From Trachythela sp. YZ-2020 (lineage: Eukaryota > Cnidaria > Anthozoa > Malacalcyonacea > Clavulariidae), in contig JADLSH010000155.1 in NCBI GenBank assembly GCA_016169945.1, forward strand, positions 3,045,501 to 3,109,500: a DNA stretch of 64,000 nucleotides, written 5' to 3'. Shown one piece after another: positions 45,467 to 57,623 of this stretch. Made by a program: the position numbers and the translations under genes. The notes under the pieces were generated by a model, which saw only the letters and a program-made list of their open reading frames with translations, searched no databases and was not told the origin of the DNA. Within the stretch, counting starts at the first letter, position 1. Each line of letters opens with the position of its first letter.

Positions 45467-45640
45467 GGCTTCGGTGGCGCAGTCGTCAGAGCAAGCGCCT
45501 TTCACCTGTGAGTTCTAGGTTCGATTCTCGCTGGGACTCTACTCATGTGAAAAGAGTAAGTCATCGCTCTGCCGAAAGTCGTGGGTTTTCTCCGGGAAGT
45601 CCGGTTTCCTCCCGCAGGGAAAGCTGATTGGGTGGGTTAG
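45467..45640 (+). mobile_element. tRNA-derived SINE
   Basis: A box tggcgcagtcg at 45475-45485 and B box ggttcgattct at 45518-45528 are spaced as in a tRNA gene. The remainder cannot fold as a tRNA and runs into a body with gtgggttttctccgggaagt and ccggtttcctcc, shared with the SINE at 40.4 kb. Confidence 0.75.
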
Positions 45641-45649
45641 GATATATAA

Positions 45650-48400
45650 ACTAGAAATACATGCTTGCAGTAACCCCTCGCCCCACCTGAACATTGAGAG
45701 ACACTACATTCTAAAAACATTACCAATAGTATTTTAGTACTGATACATTCCTGCACTGTTTTCTGGCCAAAAAAACACACAAAAACTTGTTTTTGTTCAT
45801 TTTAACTTTTTTAGAAAATATTTCGCTTTTTCATTACAAAATCTGCTATGCAAAGGTGGTAGACGAGTCGGATATCTGGGTTCAAAGCAAAATTTTGGCT
45901 TGGAAAACAGAATTGGATCCCTGGCTCACACCCCTCTTCACGACGCACTCAAAGGCTATCGCCATATCAAATGTTTTACTTGACGTAATCACTGTGTTTT
46001 CCTTCATTTTAAATATATGTGCCCTTAAATTTTGATCATTACTGCAATAGTTTGGAAAGAAGAGTGGAAGGAAACAATAATATTTTGGGAAATTTATTTT
46101 GGGTTAAAAAAAGCGATTTATAAGTTATAATCCCCGAGCCAACGGCGCGAAGCGCCGTTCCGCGCGATAGCCCTGGGCGAGGGTACTAATTCCGCTCGGC
46201 TATTTATTACACCCGGGAAAAAAGGAAAGCTGTGGGAAATCTAAAGTTCATCAAGTTTTGCGGGCGCATGGCTATGTTTCATGGGTGTGATGGGAACAGG
46301 TGGGAATTTTGTTTGAGCGTGCGCTGGATTTCGCGCAGTTGTTAGAAATGAGACCTGGGGCGAGTAAACTCGGCTATTGAATTTCCGAGCGATTCTTACA
46401 AATTGTGACCTAGTTTTTTCTACCAACCGAAATTATTTAATTGATAGACTGACTGAGAGTGCAAGAAAGTGAATTATAACTTTTAAAATTTTAAAAATTG
46501 TCCAAAGAAACATCTTTATACGTACCTGAAAAGATCGGAGACTCTCGGAATTCGACGGAAAATCCCAGAAAATCACCAAAATTCGTACTAGCGCGAATTT
46601 TGATGTAAACAAATTCTTCCCCAATATAATGTATATGGTATTAGGGGTATTTTAAACCGTATTCGGTTTTGAGGCTCTCGACAAAATTTTGAAATATTTT
46701 ATTTCTTTATCATTTTACTGAGCTGATTTTCACACCTTGAATTACTATTTACTATATTAGAGAAAAAGGGCAAAATATTAAAATGATTTCAAAACTGCCC
46801 ATTTTTTTGGAATCAATGGGCTTTAATCTCTCAAACGAATCGCTTTAGCAAGCAAGAATAGTATAAACGTAGAATTTCTGGCAGCATTTTCAAAGGTACT
46901 TTTATGAACAATTTCAGATCACATAAATAGTGTCGCCGTTTTTGGTATCAGCGCGAATTTTTATATCTAAATTACTTTGATTAAGGGATTAAGAAAACTT
47001 CAGACTACCGTTTAAGAGTAGTCTCGTTTTGAGGCTCTCGGCTAGATTTTTTGCAATTTAAGTTGAAAATTTGACATTTTCCTATTTTTCGAAAAATGGC
47101 GATTTTGGCCGTACGAAATCTCACAGGTTTTGATAATGAGATAACTATTATAGCAATTTTTGTATAGAAACATGCGTTGAAAGATGAAATTCAAACCCAC
47201 CGTAAGTTAGACCTTCTCATTTTATATGTTTACGAAGCCAAGACAACTAGCATCTTCGAACAAAGTAAACTTGGACTTCAGTCCAATTTCTTTCGTCCTG
47301 TTCATTTTAGTACTGATACATTCACTGTTTTCTGGCCAAAAAAACACACAAAAACTTGTTTTTGTTCATTTTAACAATTTTTAGAAAATATTTCGCTTGC
47401 GCCCGCAATTTGTTGACCAGCGCTGGCAAAATTCCCACCTGTTTGTGATGGGTGGTCATCTCACTAATCTTTGTTAGGAGTGGAATGAACGAATTATAAA
47501 AACATGATTAAGTCATATCAGTAAGTCTTAATTATAACTTATAAATCGCTTTTTGGGACTTTAAGAAAAGCGGCTAACAAATTTATCGTTTATACTTTAT
47601 AAAAAGGATAAATAGAGATAAATGGTCGAAAAAACATGGCAAGTTTCTTATAATTGTTGATATATTGTAATATAGCCGTAAAATTTTGTTTTATTTACAT
47701 AGATTTTCATTTTTTCCCGATTAAAGTATCCTATATTTTATGTTATCAAAAAGTTCCAACTTAAAAGGAAAGCGAAATCTTTCACACGAGAGAATTTGTA
47801 TATTTTCATCTGATTGCATTTCAAAAACTAATTTATCGGTAAAAGGCAGTTTAGTTTTATATTTAACTTTTGGAAACGTTTTAAAGAACGGAAGGTTGCA
47901 TTTAAACATTAATTTGAAGCTTATATAATGCATAAGAACATACCTACACCATATATGTCAGATGTGTATGGCTAAAACAACTAATATTTTAATTATTTTT
48001 GTAGTTTTTGTGACCCGTCTGTTTTGTACTCCAGAAAATAATTTTATATTATTATTTATTCCTTAAAAATAAATTTCCCAAAAAAATATTGTTTCCTTCC
48101 ACTCTTCTTTCCAAACTATTAGAGTAAGGATCAAAATTTTAATGGCACATTTAAAATGAAGGAAAACACAGTGATTACGTCAAGTAGACATTTCATATGG
48201 CGATAGCCTTTGATTGCGTCGTGAACAGAGACGAAACAAAATTTGCTTTGAACGCAGATATCCGACTCGCCTACAACTTTTGCATGGCAGATTTTGTGAT
48301 AAAAAAGATTAGTAATAGTAATGTTTTGGAATGTAATGTCTGGCAATGTTCAGCTGGGGCGAGGGGTTACTGCAAGCATATATTTCTAGTTCATACTTAC
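45650..48400. repeat. long inverted repeat pair (about 350-450-bp arms)
   Basis: Left arm about 45650-46115 and right arm about 48060-48400 are inverted copies (for example ctagaaata-atgcttgcag, and the caaaggctatcgccatat block). A further segment, agtactgatacattc...aaatatttcgctt, occurs as a direct repeat at 45737-45830 and 47309-47395. The left arm lies outside and the right arm inside the element at 46130, so two elements overlap or one was rearranged. 46300-48060 otherwise holds no gene, only a weak direct repeat around ttttgaggctctcg (46668 and 47029). Confidence 0.65.
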
Positions 48401-48909
48401 TGATACTCATGTTTGATGACCACCCATAACACCCATGAAACATAGCGATGCGCCCGCAAAACTTGATGAACTTTAGATGTCCCATAGCTTATTTATTATT
48501 ATTATTATTAAAAGCTTACATACGGTATCTCACTCACTTTACCTATTCTTCCGGAGAGCCGTTTACACATATACATACATAAAATTATAACATAGCCAAA
48601 GTATTACAAAATTTAAATTAAGGTAATATTTACATGCCTCAAAGAAGTCATATTTGATCTAGGTTATAAAAGAGATATTTTAAAAGCTATAAGTGTTGGT
48701 TTAGCTCTGATCTCACTTGATAGGCTATTCCAAGCAACCGATCCTCGATAGTGAAAACTACGTTTTTTAGCTTCGGTTTGTGGTCTAGGAATGAACAGAT
48801 CATTTTAACTGTTTCTCAAATTATGAGAATGTGTGTTTGAAATTGGTTGGAAAATGTTGTTGATACTATTAGGCAAATGACCATTTTGGGACTTGTACAC
48901 ACAAGTTAC

Positions 48910-49350
48910 TCATTTGTTAAAGCGTGCGTGGTCAAGAGTGTTCCAGCCAAGATCCTCTAAAATGTCGGATGATCTAATAGTGTAATCAGAATAAGTAATT
49001 ATCCTTGCTGCTCTATTTCGTAATTTCTGTAATTTGTCAGCAAGACCTTTAGCAAGGCAACCCCATATCTCACTGCAATAATCAAAGTATGGCTGAATTA
49101 AAGCCTCATACATTTTCAATAATATCGAAAGTGGCATAAAGTCTCGAACTCGTTTGAGAGCTCCAAGACCGTATGAAACTTTTTTAGTAATTGCATGCAT
49201 CGATTTGTGCTTGCCAGCTTAACGTCTCGTCAACTTCAATGCCTAAGTGTTTGTAAGACTTTTTCCGTTCCAGTGAATGATTGTTAACTTTTATGTCAAA
49301 GTCATAATTCATATGGTTGATGTTGTAATTGCTGGTTACAATCAGATACT
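48910..49350 (-). pseudogene. LINE-D RT thumb and C-terminus
   Basis: The minus frame from 49350 shows NHSLERKKSYKHLGIEVDET, and from 49200 KVSYGLGALKRVRDFMPLSI, LIQPYFDYCSEIWG and the terminal ITYSDYTIRSSDILEDLGW block. It directly continues the frame cut by the Harbinger insertion at 51.92 kb. Confidence 0.82.
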
Positions 49351-49626
49351 TACGCCCGTATTCTAAAAGCGTACTCACACTCACACTTGAGTGGCATTTC
49401 AGTGAGAAGCACTGAAGTGGGGTTGAAGTGCGAGTTTGATTGGAGTTTGAGTGTAACTGTTTTCGTTGAGAGGGCGCACTCATTTGTTAAGCAAAGTGGT
49501 TAATTTGCATTCAAAGAGCGTACTCAAGTGTGACTGACTGGAGTGCAGTATTGTGAACAATCATAAGTGCATGTTAATAAGAGTGTGATCTGTCTTGGCT
49601 GAGAAGTTCCAAAGACAACGTGCAAG

Positions 49627-50461
49627 ATGTCACAAAACAGGCAGTACTTTTCTCAACTAGAAAAGTCACTACTGACAGAGTTAGTAGCAAAGCACAAGGC
49701 TGTCCTGGAATGTAAAAGAAATGATTTCAGGACAATATCGCAGAAAAACGCGTTGTGGGAAACGTTATCGCACGAATTCAATTCGCAGTCCGGTGTAACT
49801 AAACGGGATGCTAGACAACTTAAGAAATGTTGGGAAAATTTGAAGGCCCGTGCCACCATGGTCCTTGCTAAAGCAAAACGAGCCGCTAAATTAACTGGTG
49901 GTGGTGTACCCACATCACCAGGAGACGAACAATCATCGGCTATTGCTTCAATAATTCCTGCTCAAATAGACAGCCTACAAAACCCGTTTGACGACGATAA
50001 CTTCGAATCAGGTAAGGATATGCTCTGAATCATGAAAGAGTTGTTAAAGTTTAATATTATAAAAGAATACACAATAGTGTCTTAGTGCATGTCGTATTTC
50101 ATTTCTCATTAATTTAATAGAAAACGATGAAAACGACATTCAGCAAATTACAACTTCTACATTAACTCCAAATCAGCAGCTAGACCCGTCGACTGTTGTC
50201 GAGGGTGCATTGTCGTTACCATCGACCACAAGGAAAGGAATGTCTGCGGCTCAAGAGCGTTGTTTGAGCATGCAAGAAAAGCAACATGAGGCGGAGATGG
50301 AATTGTTGGCTATTAAAAACCAATTGCTGACTGAACACAAAAGAAAGATAGAAGTGCTTGACGCCGAGTGGGAGTATTGGAATTCAATGAGTAAAAACAT
50401 AAACCTCGCTGCAGAACAACCACAGAAACCATTCACCCGTTCTAGGATGAACACACAATAA
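49627..50461 (+). CDS. Harbinger Myb/SANT-like DNA-binding protein (two exons)
   Basis: Exon 1 is 49627-50011 and exon 2 is 50121-50461; donor TCAG|GTAAGGAT, acceptor ttaatttaatag, phase 1, 241 residues. The N-terminal 90 residues form a Myb/SANT trihelix (FSQLEKSLLTELVAKHKAVL, then RQLKKCWENLKARA). The second exon is helical and basic (QEKQHEAEMELLAIKNQLLT). In this superfamily the Myb-like protein brings the nuclease to the nucleus and to the element ends. It looks intact. Confidence 0.85.
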
Positions 50462-50776
50462 TACTTGTAATGAATGATGTTAAACACATAACGGCATAAT
50501 ATTACGAAAATCTAATTACATAATAATGTAGGTGTGGTAGATAATACGTGACAACTCAATTTGTCAAACATACACAGTAGAATATACAGTGTACTGGAAA
50601 TATTGTTTCGAAACCTTTATCAACTATATTAGACCAGTGGTTTACGTGAAATGTTGTATTATCAAGGCGGCGCGCACAGCAACACCCAATCGTCCTTCAT
50701 TGCCTTCAACATCTGGCATGTCGTCACCTTCCTCCGGAATATAATCAGGTTCATCAAACGGATCATTTCTCTTTCG

Positions 50777-51677
50777 TTAAAAATTGTACAAAATAGCTGT
50801 CGCAACAATAATAGTCAGTGTCGTTTCCAGTTTTGTACGCAGACACATAGACAAGCATGGAAATAATCTCTTTAATACTCCAAATGTTCTTTCGACCGTA
50901 TTTCTGGTTCGTATTTGAGACACATTATAGCTTCGTTCTGGCCGTGTTCGGGGATTCAACAGTGGTGTCATGAGATAAGGCCGACATGGATACCCACTGT
51001 CGCCTAGTAAAACGCCATCGATGTCGCCACGTTCAAATTTTGCACATAAGCGACTGTTGTCAAAAATTCTTGCATCGTGTACGCTTCCTGGCCAACGTGC
51101 GACAATGTTTACAATTTCCAAATTTGCGCCGCAAACAACTTGGACATTGATGGAAAATACCCTTTTCTATTCCGATATAGCTCTGCATTCTGGCCCCTGG
51201 AGATGAGATTTTAACGTGGCTACAGTCTATTGCCCCAACCACATTGGGAAATCCACAAATGCGCCAGAAATTAAGCTTGCTTTGTTGTATCATATTCTCA
51301 TCTGGAAATTTTATGTAATTATTCTTTAGTCGAGCAATAGCTTCCGACACTCGTTTTATAATGCGACTTGCTGATGGCTGCGATATTTCACATAAGTCTC
51401 CACATGCTAACTGAAACGTACCAGTAGCATAAAATCGGAGAATTATCAGCAGTTGGATATCAGCGGGAATCGGTCGTCCCCTGTCGTTATGTGCCTGTAT
51501 ATCTGCACTGATCATGGCCAGGAACTCCTGAAAGGCATCCTTTGTTAACCTATATCTGCTCCTAAATTGTTCGTCGTCGTACTGCTCTACATTGAAATTA
51601 TATTCTCTCCGTCTATTTCTGTTATTGAATATCATATTATCAACAGCATTCAGTCTATTTAGCCATCTTTCGGCCAT
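50777..51677 (-). pseudogene. Harbinger DDE transposase, frameshifted
   Basis: ATG at 51677 (MAERWLNRLNAVDN). The helix-turn-helix region holds TGTFQLACGDLCEISQPSAS. Catalytic residues: first Asp in GAIDCSHV, second in LLGDSGYPC, Glu in TRNTVERTFGVLK. A one-base indel near 51155 separates the first Asp from the rest, which continues at 51121-50777. The frame ends at VATAILYNF-TAA, after which about 45 further codons (RKRNDPFDEPDYIPEEGDD) stay open, so that stop may be secondary. It is the nuclease that cuts at TWA targets. Confidence 0.88.
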
Positions 51678-51729
51678 ATTTACATGCAGTAAAAAATTGT
51701 GAGTGCAGGTCAAGGGACGTATACCTCTC

Positions 51730-51905
51730 ACTCACACTTCAGTCAAAATCTGACCTTCACTTCAGTGTGAGTGGTGTCTTTGAATAGTTGGAGTGTGAGT
51801 GTAGCATTATACTCAGTGAGTGTGAGTGGACACTCATTGAGTGGTGAGTTGCACTAATCGAGAATGAGCGTCCACTCATTGAGTGTGAGTGTGAGTGAGC
51901 TTTTA
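51730..51905. repeat. sub-terminal GAGTGTGAGTG repeats of Harbinger
   Basis: About ten copies of cactca/gagtgtgagtg-type words in both orientations; matching words lie at 49369-49480 inside the other end. They are likely binding sites of the Myb-like protein. Confidence 0.7.
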
Positions 51906-51919
51906 GAATACGGGCGTTA

Positions 51920-53060
51920 GTCTTTTTTGTATTTAATGTTAGTTTATTAGCTTGTAGCCATACTTGAACATTTTTTAGATCATCATTCATTTTAGATTGT
52001 AAAGACACTGGGTCTTTAGCATTTGCAGTCAGACTTGTGTCGTCCGCATACATCTCTACACTAGATGATAGAGAACACGTAGACAAGTCATTGATATCTA
52101 TTAGAAATAACAAGGGTGCAAGAATGGATCCTTGTGGAACCCCACAAACAATCTGACGACACTCTGAAAGGGCTCCATTAACGTATGTGATCTGCTTAGG
52201 GTTTGAGAGATATGAAGTGAACCATTTAAAGGCGTGTGTATTTGCTCCATATAGTTTGAGCTTTTTGAGTAATATCTGGTGATCCACTGTATCACACGCT
52301 TTTTTAGATCTAAGAAGAGAACACCTGTTAACAATTTATTATCAATGTTTTGGTACCATTTATTAGTAATTTCCAGCAATGCTGTCATGGTTGAGTGTAT
52401 TGGTCGAAAACCATGCTGACAATCAGCAAGAAGATTATTCTCAGTAAGTTATATATAGAGTTGATCAAAAACGGTCTTCTCAACTAACTTGCTAACTACT
52501 GGTAAAACTGATATTGGTCTATAATTGTTAGGATCAGATTTCAAATCTTCCTTATATATAGGTGTGACTCTAGCAATTTTCCAATCATCGGGAAATATTG
52601 CACTCCTTATGGATAAGTTTATAATGCCAGTCAAGGAGGGAATTACAATTTCAGCCGCTTCTTTTGATAGTCGACAAGTTATCCCATCAGGGCCACTAGA
52701 TTTATTGATTGGCAATAATTTAATCAATTTAAACACAACATCTTCGGTTGTTTCAGACACAGAAAAACTGCATTCAGCTGGATTTATATAGTTTTTGAAA
52801 TCTTCAGCGGTTGCAGGAATTTCATTTGCCAGATTTGGTCCAATTTGTGTAAAATGTGTATTTAAAACATTGCTTATTTCATATGGAGTGGTATAGGAAG
52901 TGTTGTCCGCTCTGATGTTACTAATTTCAGTAGCTTGGGAATATATCCTTGCCCAAGATTAAATTGATACCTTTCCATGCATTTTTTATGTTTCCAACAT
53001 TATTTTTGAAAAAAAATCGTTGTAGAAACTAGCTTTAGCCTCTTTGATATCAGCATTTAC
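51920..53060 (-). pseudogene. LINE-D RT fingers and palm
   Basis: Frames at 52760-52449, 52388-52101 and 52287-51920 cover INKSSGPDGI, WKIARVTPIYKEDL with NYRPISVLPVVSKL, a short frame-shifted stretch, CGVPQGSILAPLLFLIDIND and the catalytic box MYADDTSLTANA. The frame runs to LTLNTKKT and there meets the Harbinger TIR. Upstream to 53060 the linker with TPYEISNVLNTHF-like sequence is still readable. Confidence 0.82.
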
Positions 53061-53206
53061 TTTATTTCTGCTTTCCTTTTTCCTTTTTCCCAGCTTTCCT
53101 TTTTCCCCGGGTGTAATAAATAGCCGAACGGAATTAGTACCCTCGCCCAGGGCTAACGCCGGGAACGGTGCTTCGCGCCGTTGGCTCGGGGATTAGGAAA
53201 GTAATA

Positions 53207-55920
53207 TCACAATTGTTGTAAAAATATATGGTGTAGGCTAAGTACGCAATATAGGTAAGCGAAATACTTGATGTAATCTGTCACTGAAAAGTCCCGACGG
53301 GGAGTGAACTGAATAATGTATGTATGTATGTGTGTATGTATGTATGTATGTATGTATGTATGTATGTATGTATGTGTGCATGTATGTATATATGTATGTA
53401 ACTTGGCAGAATTTCGGGTATTATAGATATGCAGTTCGTTATGTTGTTTGAAGTAATCATTATAAAAGTCCGGCAAATTTGGACGATAATTGAAGCGATA
53501 CATGAATAAACTCAAATGTTAAAATAATGGTTCTGAATGATCCGTATGAGATTTAAAACTGATTAGTCGAACAATTATCTTTTGCACATTTACTAATTTT
53601 TGTAACCTTGTTGGGTATGTATTTCCCCTGACTAGATTTCCGTACGTGAGTTATGGATAGACCAATGCATAATAAATCAATTTCGAAGTGTTTTTATTCG
53701 TAAAATGTCTTAGTTTTGCAATCAGACGTAGATTTAATTATGTTTTTCAGAACTGAGCTGATGTGTTTCTTCCATATCAACTCCTGATCAATTAATGCGC
53801 CTAGGAACTTTATAAAACAACGTACTTGTTCAACTATATTATTATTTATTTTACTACGTGATTTCTTGATCCTGTGATTTATTTTTTATTTAAAAATGAC
53901 AAATTTTGTTTTGGATGCGTTGATTGATAATTTATTGGCATTAAGCCATTGCACTACTTCATTCATTCTATTTTGTATAGTACTAGCTAAAGCTTTTAAG
54001 CACGAATTTGAATAAAAGGCATTTGTATCATCGGCATATAAGACAAAAGAAAAATGTTACTGCAGTTTCCAATGTCATTGATGTCTATTAGAAATAGTAG
54101 TGGTCCAATAATTGAACCGTGTGGGACTCTAGTCGTAACACTAATTTCAGTTGACTTATGTTGTTTATATTAGCCAATAGAGTTCTTTCCTGTAAAAAAT
54201 TTGTAAACCATTGTAGACATATTCCTCTAATTCCATACTGTTGAAGTTTTTTTTTATAACTTTTTCATGATTGACAGTGTCAAAGGCTTTGAGAGATCAA
54301 GGAAAAGACCTACAGTATATTTACCTTCATATATTGCTTTGGATATCTTATCGGTTAGTTCAAGAATGGCATGATCAGTTGATCTATTTTTTTCTAAAAT
54401 CAAAGTTAATTAGTCGTTTGTGCATATGTTTTTCAAGTAGTTTGAAAAACAATTTAATACCGATATAGGTCAATAGTTTCCAAAAATATTATTTTCCTTC
54501 GCTTTGAAAATAGGAGTAAGTAACTAAAGCTATATTTTCAGAAAGTTGGTATTTTTCCAGTTTCAAATAATAAATTATAAATATGTGTTAGAGGTTTAAT
54601 TATTTCTTCACTGATCATCTTTATCATTTTCTCGCTCATATTTGCAACTCATATTCAGTCACAGGTTCAATAAACATACTTTCAACATAATTACCATTAA
54701 GGTAGCTTTCATATGTTATGTTATCATTTTTTGGACTTTTTTGCCTAGTTGCGGACCAATTTTCACAAAATATTCGTTAAATTTGTTGGCAAATCCAGGG
54801 GATTTCTAATATTATTATTTGAATTCTTCTGTTAAAAAGCACCAGGTACAAAGTGTTCTGGTTTTATTTATGTTAAGAACTTCGTTGATAGTTTGCCATG
54901 TCCTTTTAATATCATTTTTATAATTAAGAAATTGTATTTCATAATAGACCTTCTTTGCAGTAACGTGATTCAGTTTGTTTCTGAATTTTTATAGGCTGTC
55001 TCGTTTCTATAAGATGGCTTTCCACAGTTTTCTTTTGTATTTTTGCTAAGGAAAAACATTTATCAATTGCTTCCTTCAAATTATTGTGAAAATTCGCACA
55101 TGATTCACAAGGGTCCTTGGTTTCGAAAGTACTTTCCCAGAACATATTTTTCACAGATAACAAAAACGAAGCAAGCCTATTTTTGTTGATCATTCTTCTA
55201 TAATATACATTTCCTCTTTGGATTATTTTTATTTGTGGATGAAGATGCTATGTGAAATATAGGGAGATGATCTGAAATATCTGAGAAAATTAATCCATTT
55301 ACGCCAGATTCTATTTGTTCAAGATTGTTTGTAAATATGTTATCAATTAACGTGGCTGCATGCTGTGTAATTCGAGTTGGTATATTTATCAGCGGATAAA
55401 AAGATGAGGTAAAAAATTGCCAACAAAATCTATTTCAATATTCGCAATCATCAGATTTCAAAAGATCAATGTTGAAATACCCTGCCAAATATGTTATGTT
55501 CCTTGTCTTGTAAACTTCGGTTGCTATTGTATTTAGTTTATTTTCAAACATTTCAAAATTACCTCTTGGCGGTCTATAGATAGTACCAAGGATAATATTT
55601 TACCAGTTGTTGAAATAATTTCAATGAAAAGTGATTCAATTATTCCGTCTTCGTTTATATTTAGGTTAGTTCGTAGTTGTAGTTTAAATGAAATAACAAT
55701 TCCTACTCCTCCGCCTTTTTTATTAGCTCTGTCTGAGCAAACAAAATCAAAATTAGTAAGATGGAAATTTTCACTGTTTTTGTCATAAGTCAAGTTTCAG
55801 TTAGACTAATTAAAGTACTTAATAGATTCCTAAACGAGTCAAACATATTAGCTATACTTCTTATATTAGGTTTAGTATCGATAGATTCTTGTTATCAGTA
55901 TTACTATTAGTCATAGCAAA
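53207..55920 (-). pseudogene. LINE-E, strongly decayed, endonuclease to C-terminus
   Basis: The minus strand shows in order: endonuclease block FDFVCSDRANKKGGGVGIVI (55793-55533), a linker with VKNMFWESTFETKDPCESCA (55193-54939), RT with GSIIGPLLFLIDINDI near 54120-54050, and the C-terminal block FKQHNELHIYNTRNSAKLHT (to about 53400). Many stops and shifts. Near its 3' end the coding frame is interrupted by the GTAT microsatellite. It abuts element A at 53195. Confidence 0.7.
53313..53400. repeat. GTAT/TGTA microsatellite
   Basis: About twenty TGTA units with a few variant units. It creates a false HTYIHT protein repeat in the LINE-E frame. Confidence 0.9.
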
Positions 55921-56099
55921 GTCGTTTGGTGGGTAATAATTGCATGTCAAATCATCAAGATTCTCCGGCGTACGTAATAGCGTTTGTAATGTTATTATTA
56001 ATGTCAAAAGCGTTAAACTTGCGTTGCGTTAGTCTATCCATAACCTCATCACTTGGAACTCGACTGAAATCGACAAAAATAAAATGAAATTCTAAATCA

Positions 56100-56587
56100 T
56101 CATTTGAATAAAAAAGAAGCGACCTCTAGCTTATCAATAGCAACCTCTAATGCTTCTTCTGGGTCAAAGTTATCATCGTTCACAAATGCATTCCTCGTTT
56201 GCATAATCTTTCTTTGTATTGGATCTCTCTTAAGGTCTCTTATCCATAGCAGACGTTCCCCATAAATATTCTGCAAGCCTTCACGAAGCTTTGGTACGAT
56301 AAGTAAGTACGCTTTACTATCAGTTTCTTCTTCGGCGAGACCATCTGCAGTAAAGTTCTGCGTTAGCTCTTCGAATTCTGCTAAATTTCGTTTCGATACT
56401 TCCGCTTTTAAAGGTACCCATGGATCGATTTCATATCCATCTACTTCGCTCTCATTATTATCTAACCTATTCAAATCACTCTCTGGCTTAGCATCAGTCT
56501 CCATTCATTGTCTGTATTATCCGAATTATTAAAGTCACTTTCTGAAGTATCATCATCAGACTCTACGTACTTTCTTTTTCTGCCCAT
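56100..56587 (-). pseudogene. paralogue of the palindrome-borne acidic/helical protein
   Basis: ATG at 56587 opens MGRKRKYVESDDDTSESDFN. A one-base shift near 56510 leads to the 134-codon frame to 56100. The second half aligns with residues 131-240 of the protein at 31934: DPW, an EAE/EET-type helix, VPKLREGLQNIYGERLLWIR, KRDPIQRKIMQTRN and DPEEALEVAIDKL. It has no zinc finger; a basic/acidic head replaces it. Function unknown. No inverted repeat flanks it that I can see, so it may be a host gene, an ancestor of the captured gene, or a cargo of another element. Confidence 0.65.
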
Positions 56588-57169
56588 CTCTATACACTGT
56601 GATCTGTGACAGATTTTGATGATGAGTTGTGACCTCGCAGAGTATAGTATCCCTTTCGCGTCTTCTTATGTTAAAACAACGATTAAGCGATAGCTATAGC
56701 TTTAACTTTCTTTGAAGCTAACCAGTGAATGTTCTATTTTATGAACAACATTACATTTTATAATTATCCCTATACATAATTCATAATGGCCCGAACGAAC
56801 AATCCCGATTTGACCCGATTAGGAACTATCAGGCTCGATTATGCACTAACAGGCCCGATGGCCCAAACGAGGAAGCCCGATTTGACCCGATTAGGAACTA
56901 TCAGGCTCGATTATGCACTAACAGGCCCGATGGCACGATGCTTGGTAGAGCATACCTCGCGTGGGCAAGCCAATCACACACGGGACACAAAAAATCCCGC
57001 AAGGACATATTTAACTATTCACAATGGATCGAACGAACAGGCCCGATTTGACCCGATTAGGCACTAAAGGACACGATTATGCACTATCAGGCCCGATAGC
57101 GCGATGCTTAGTCGGGAATACCACGTGGCAAAACCGATATATTTCTTCTCTCTCCCTTAATTTTACTAA

Positions 57170-57540
57170 GTGCAAGATTATTTCTATAATTCTAACCCTA
57201 ACTCTTTGTCTAACTGTAACCCTTTCTCTAACCTACCCTTGTCTCAAACCCTATCCCGTTCTCTAACCGTAACTCTTTCTGTAACTCTAACCCCAACCTT
57301 TACCCAACTCTAACCCTTTCTCTGACCCTACCCTCTCCCTAACCCTAACCCTAACCCTAACCCTAACTCTTTCTCTAACTCTAACCTTAACTATTTCTCT
57401 AACCCTAACCCTATCCCTTTCTGTAACCCTAACTCTTTCTGTAACTCTAACCGTACCACTTGCTCTAACTCTAATCATTCTCTAACCCTAACCCTAACCC
57501 TTTCTCTAATCCTAAGCCTCACTCTAACTCCAACCCTAAC
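57170..57540. repeat. telomere-like CCCTAA repeats, degenerate
   Basis: Interspersed CCCTAA, CTCTAA and CTTTCTCTAA words, with a perfect run of five CCCTAA at about 57336-57366. TTAGGG is the usual cnidarian and general metazoan telomere repeat. Degeneracy and flanks show it is internal, not a chromosome end. Confidence 0.85.
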
Positions 57541-57623
57541 TTCCAACATTTACATTAAGTCTTGCTCTAGTTAATGCTCATATCCTTCAGCTTAAACTTG
57601 TTGTTAGAGCAAGACTTATCGTA

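Larger units (their letters stand above)
49353..51916. mobile_element. PIF/Harbinger DNA transposon
   Basis: TIRs cgcccgtattctaaaagc (49353) and its inverse ending at 51916 are flanked by the 3-bp duplication TTA (49350-49352 and 51917-51919), as expected for PIF/Harbinger. The two genes of the superfamily are present in convergent order: a Myb-like protein (+) and a DDE nuclease (-). Sub-terminal gagtgtgagtg repeats lie inside both ends. Total length 2564 bp; a frameshift and a stop in the nuclease suggest it is inactive. Confidence 0.93.
48491..53091 (-). mobile_element. LINE-D inserted in element A, itself split by Harbinger
   Basis: It runs on the minus strand between two agctt copies (48486-48490 and 53092-53096), a likely target duplication, since joining them rebuilds the arm of element A. 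The 3' end has an ATT/AAT-type tandem tail at about 48491-48508. The coding part is RT only, so it is 5'-truncated. A 2564-bp Harbinger element splits the coding sequence at 49352/51917. Confidence 0.83.
46130..53193. mobile_element. inverted-repeat element A, opened by a LINE
   Basis: Ends atccccgagccaacggcgcg (46130) and the inverse ending at 53193 are flanked by TA (46128-46129 and 53194-53195). The arms continue through tagccctgggcgagggtact and cacccgggaaaaaaggaaag to tcatcaagttttgcgggcgc at about 46247-46266. In the right arm this last part lies at 48420-48485, and the outer part at 53092-53193. The break coincides with the ends of a LINE, so the arm was one piece before that insertion. 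Without the LINE the element is about 2.5 kb. Confidence 0.8.

Noticed and set aside
45475..45528. Functional tRNA gene (A and B boxes present)
   Set aside because: The sequence between and after the boxes does not form a cloverleaf and continues into a SINE body shared with 40.4 kb.
46130..53193. A single 7-kb TIR transposon encoding the Harbinger genes
   Set aside because: The Harbinger has its own TIRs and TTA duplication inside a LINE, and the LINE lies between two agctt copies. The outer TIRs belong to a smaller, older element.
53207..53515. Protein with HTYIHT repeats
   Set aside because: It is a reading of the GTAT microsatellite inside the decayed LINE-E frame.
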